Below are positions 6,897 through 8,564 of a stretch of 8,564 bases of DNA, piece by piece. The stretch comes from Planctomycetaceae bacterium. GTDB lineage: Bacteria; Planctomycetota; Planctomycetia; Pirellulales; Thermoguttaceae. The stretch covers positions 1 through 8,564 of the forward strand of contig DOEZ01000629.1 of the NCBI GenBank assembly GCA_003532715.1. Direction: 5' to 3'. Below the pieces are notes generated by a model, which searched no databases, was not told where the DNA came from, and worked only from the letters and a program-made list of their open reading frames with translations. How positions within the stretch are numbered: position 1 is the stretch's first letter; the number at the start of each line of letters is the position of its first letter. A program made the translations under genes and the position numbers.

Positions 6897-8564
6897 ATGA
6901 AACCAAGAAGAATCGGAAACGTGGTTCGCGGCGTCATGCTGCTTGCCGTGCTCGGACTGGTTGGCTGCAACGCGCAAAGCGACCGCGATGCGGCGTCGGC
7001 CGACCCGAAACCGGATGCGGACCAGGGCGTCGAGCAAACGGCCCCCGACGTCCGGCCCGACGAGTCGCGGCCGTCCGCCACGCCCGATTCGGCCGCGTTC
7101 GACCCGGATGGACTGGGAACCACGGGCGAGGAGCCTCGGGCAACGGCGATCGTGCCGAAATCGGCGGTTGTTCCGAAATCGGCGGTTGTTCCGAAATCGG
7201 CGATCGTCCCCAAATCGGCGCCGCTTGTCGTCGAGCCGTCGGCTGGCGACGAGCCGCTCGAAACGGCCCCTTCGCCCATCGCGCCCCAACTCAGTACGAG
7301 GCGAATGACATCCTCGGCCGGGGAAGCAATGCAGCTCCCGTCGAGCGATCCGCCGGCGACCGCGATGGAACCACTCACGACCGAGATGAAACCACCCACG
7401 GCCGCGGCGCAGCCCGCGCCGACGGTCGCCGCGCCGATCGCGCCACCGACCGACCACACGCTGGTCAAGGTCTTCTACGGCACCGACCGCAACGCTATCA
7501 CCGATGCCGAACTCCATCCGCTAGGAAAAGTGCCGTGGGAGTGGCTCACGGCCGCCGCCGGAGGGCTGACGCTCCTGCTGGTGCTGATCCTCTGCTTCTC
7601 GAAGCGATCCGCCGCGTTGCGGCTCATGACGGGCATGTCGCTGATCGCCACGATCGCCTTGGGCGTGTGCATGTACCAGATCCCCCGCAACACGAAGCCC
7701 GGCACGGCCGACACGTCGCTGCAATACGGCGGCGGGCGCGGCACGGAACTGCAGATGGGCGTGTGCGAGGTGAGCATACCGAAGACGCACAAAGTGGGCC
7801 AACTCGAAAGCCCCTCGATCCTGTCGTTCGAATTCAACGAAGATCCCGAGAAGCACGTCGTCCTGATGGGCGTCGAGCGTCGAGAGCCGGACGCCTTCTT
7901 CGACGAACTGAACGCGCGGATCAACGAAGACCCGGCGAAGGAAGCCTTCGTCTTTGTTCACGGCTACAATGTGTCGTTCGAGAAGGCCGCGCGGCGCACG
8001 GCCCAGCTTGCCCACGACTTGCGGTTCGACGGCGCGCCGATCTTCTACAGTTGGCCCTCGGCGGCCAACGCCCTGCAGTACACGGTCGACGAAAACAACG
8101 TCGTGTGGACGGTGCCCCAGTTACGCGATTTCCTGCTCGGCGTGGCCCAGAAAACGGATGCCCGGCGCGTGCATCTGATCGCCCACAGCATGGGCAATCG
8201 GGCGTTGACGGCGGCGCTGGCTCGGCTGTCGACGGAAGTGAAACAAGAGGAATTGCCGCTGTTTCACGAGATTCTGTTGACCGCCCCCGACATCGATGCC
8301 GACGTCTTCCGCCGCGACATCGCCCCGGCCATCGTCAAAACGGCCCAGCGCGTGACGCTCTACGCCTCGTCGAACGACAACGCCCTCGTTGCCTCGAAAA
8401 AGGTCCACGGCTACCCGCGAGCCGGCGAGTCGGGCCCGGATATCGTGGTTCTGCAAGGCATCGACACGATCGACGTGTCGGGCGTCGACACGAGCCTGTT
8501 GGGCCACTCGTATTACGGCAGCAGCGACTCGGTCCTGACCGACATGGCCCAACTGTTGCACGAA
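6897..8564 (+). CDS. lipoprotein-like DUF900 alpha/beta hydrolase with membrane hairpin (3' partial)
   Basis: 556 codons are open to the window edge. The protein is a predicted envelope serine hydrolase of unknown substrate (DUF900, COG4782-like). The N-terminus MKPRRIGNVVRGVMLLAVLGLVGC is a lipoprotein signal with lipobox LVGC and lipidated Cys24. A long Pro/Ala/Glu-rich, probably disordered region runs to about residue 192 and includes a VPKSA repeat. The hydrolase begins with VKVFYGTDRN. Two membrane helices (about 216-234 and 241-260, joined by SKRSAA) then interrupt it before EVSIPKTHKVG. HGYN is at 355-358. The nucleophile elbow HSMGN places Ser431, the acid is probably Asp494 (SSNDNAL) and the histidine His537 (GHSYY). 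APDID (463-467) is also typical. All triad candidates are present, so only the C-terminal tail is missing. KR in the short inter-helix loop fits a cytosolic loop, with the catalytic domain outside the inner membrane. Confidence 0.9.
   Translation, partial: MKPRRIGNVVRGVMLLAVLGLVGCNAQSDRDAASADPKPDADQGVEQTAPDVRPDESRPSATPDSAAFDPDGLGTTGEEPRATAIVPKSAVVPKSAVVPKSAIVPKSAPLVVEPSAGDEPLETAPSPIAPQLSTRRMTSSAGEAMQLPSSDPPATAMEPLTTEMKPPTAAAQPAPTVAAPIAPPTDHTLVKVFYGTDRNAITDAELHPLGKVPWEWLTAAAGGLTLLLVLILCFSKRSAALRLMTGMSLIATIALGVCMYQIPRNTKPGTADTSLQYGGGRGTELQMGVCEVSIPKTHKVGQLESPSILSFEFNEDPEKHVVLMGVERREPDAFFDELNARINEDPAKEAFVFVHGYNVSFEKAARRTAQLAHDLRFDGAPIFYSWPSAANALQYTVDENNVVWTVPQLRDFLLGVAQKTDARRVHLIAHSMGNRALTAALARLSTEVKQEELPLFHEILLTAPDIDADVFRRDIAPAIVKTAQRVTLYASSNDNALVASKKVHGYPRAGESGPDIVVLQGIDTIDVSGVDTSLLGHSYYGSSDSVLTDMAQLLHE
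7149..7220 (+). repeat. four-copy 18-bp in-frame tandem repeat in the hydrolase linker
   Basis: Four consecutive 18-base units (7149-7166, 7167-7184, 7185-7202, 7203-7220) encode IVPKSA, VVPKSA, VVPKSA and IVPKSA. The two middle copies are identical (GTTGTTCCGAAATCGGCG). The outer ones differ mostly at third positions and at the first Val/Ile codon. The repeat sits in the disordered periplasmic linker after the lipidated Cys, so copy number could change without breaking the frame. Confidence 0.95.

Noticed and set aside
6889..6900. ATG-GAG-CCA-TGA mini-frame overlapping the hydrolase start
   Set aside because: Three codons with no suitable ribosome site. It is probably chance, although a coupling role cannot be excluded.
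7149..7220. short regular repeats as a possible CRISPR array
   Set aside because: The 18-bp units are contiguous with no spacers and encode a repeated peptide in frame.
6672..7517. 281-residue minus-strand frame over the hydrolase linker
   Set aside because: It is Arg/Gly-rich low complexity, generated by reading the VPKSA repeat and Pro-rich linker backwards.

Overview
The window is GC-rich and compact. It most likely comes from a planctomycete chromosome of the Pirellulales type. Three things suggest this: a UvrA with a very long C-terminal extension, a small N-terminal zinc-ribbon protein with a C-terminal membrane anchor, and intergenic and linker sequence that resembles short dispersed repeats I associate with that group. 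The taxonomic call rests on recall and cannot be checked here.

Layout. Positions 1-3815 (+) hold the 3' part of uvrA, whose first ~100 codons lie upstream of the window. The reading frame is open from base 3, so any start inside the window is artificial. uvrA overlaps by ATGA a small cytosolic gene (3812-4471, +) that looks like a CBM9/DOMON-type beta-sandwich. Only 6 bases further on, a convergent minus-strand pair begins: a membrane-inserted P-loop ATPase (4478-5971) and, upstream of it, a zinc-ribbon/tail-anchored protein (6062-6460) with a plausible promoter near 6508-6536. A 436-base divergent intergenic region (6461-6896) contains a 23-bp tandem duplication and an adjacent inverted repeat. 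The window closes with the 5' 556 codons of a lipoprotein-like DUF900 alpha/beta hydrolase (6897-8564, +), which runs off the edge. It contains a four-copy 18-bp in-frame repeat and a membrane hairpin inserted near the start of its hydrolase fold.

How the genes fit together. UvrA is the damage-recognition ATPase of nucleotide excision repair. Its overlapping partner is probably translationally coupled to it, but its role is unknown. The ATPase and zinc-ribbon protein may form a membrane-associated pair. The hydrolase is an envelope protein, transcribed divergently from that pair. I see no CRISPR array, tRNA, rRNA, transposase, toxin-antitoxin pair or recognisable defence cassette. The most unusual material is architectural: the duplicated UvrA C-terminal domain, the repeat-like insertion between the two UvrA halves, the ATPase with membrane segments between Walker A and Walker B, and the hydrolase split by a membrane hairpin.
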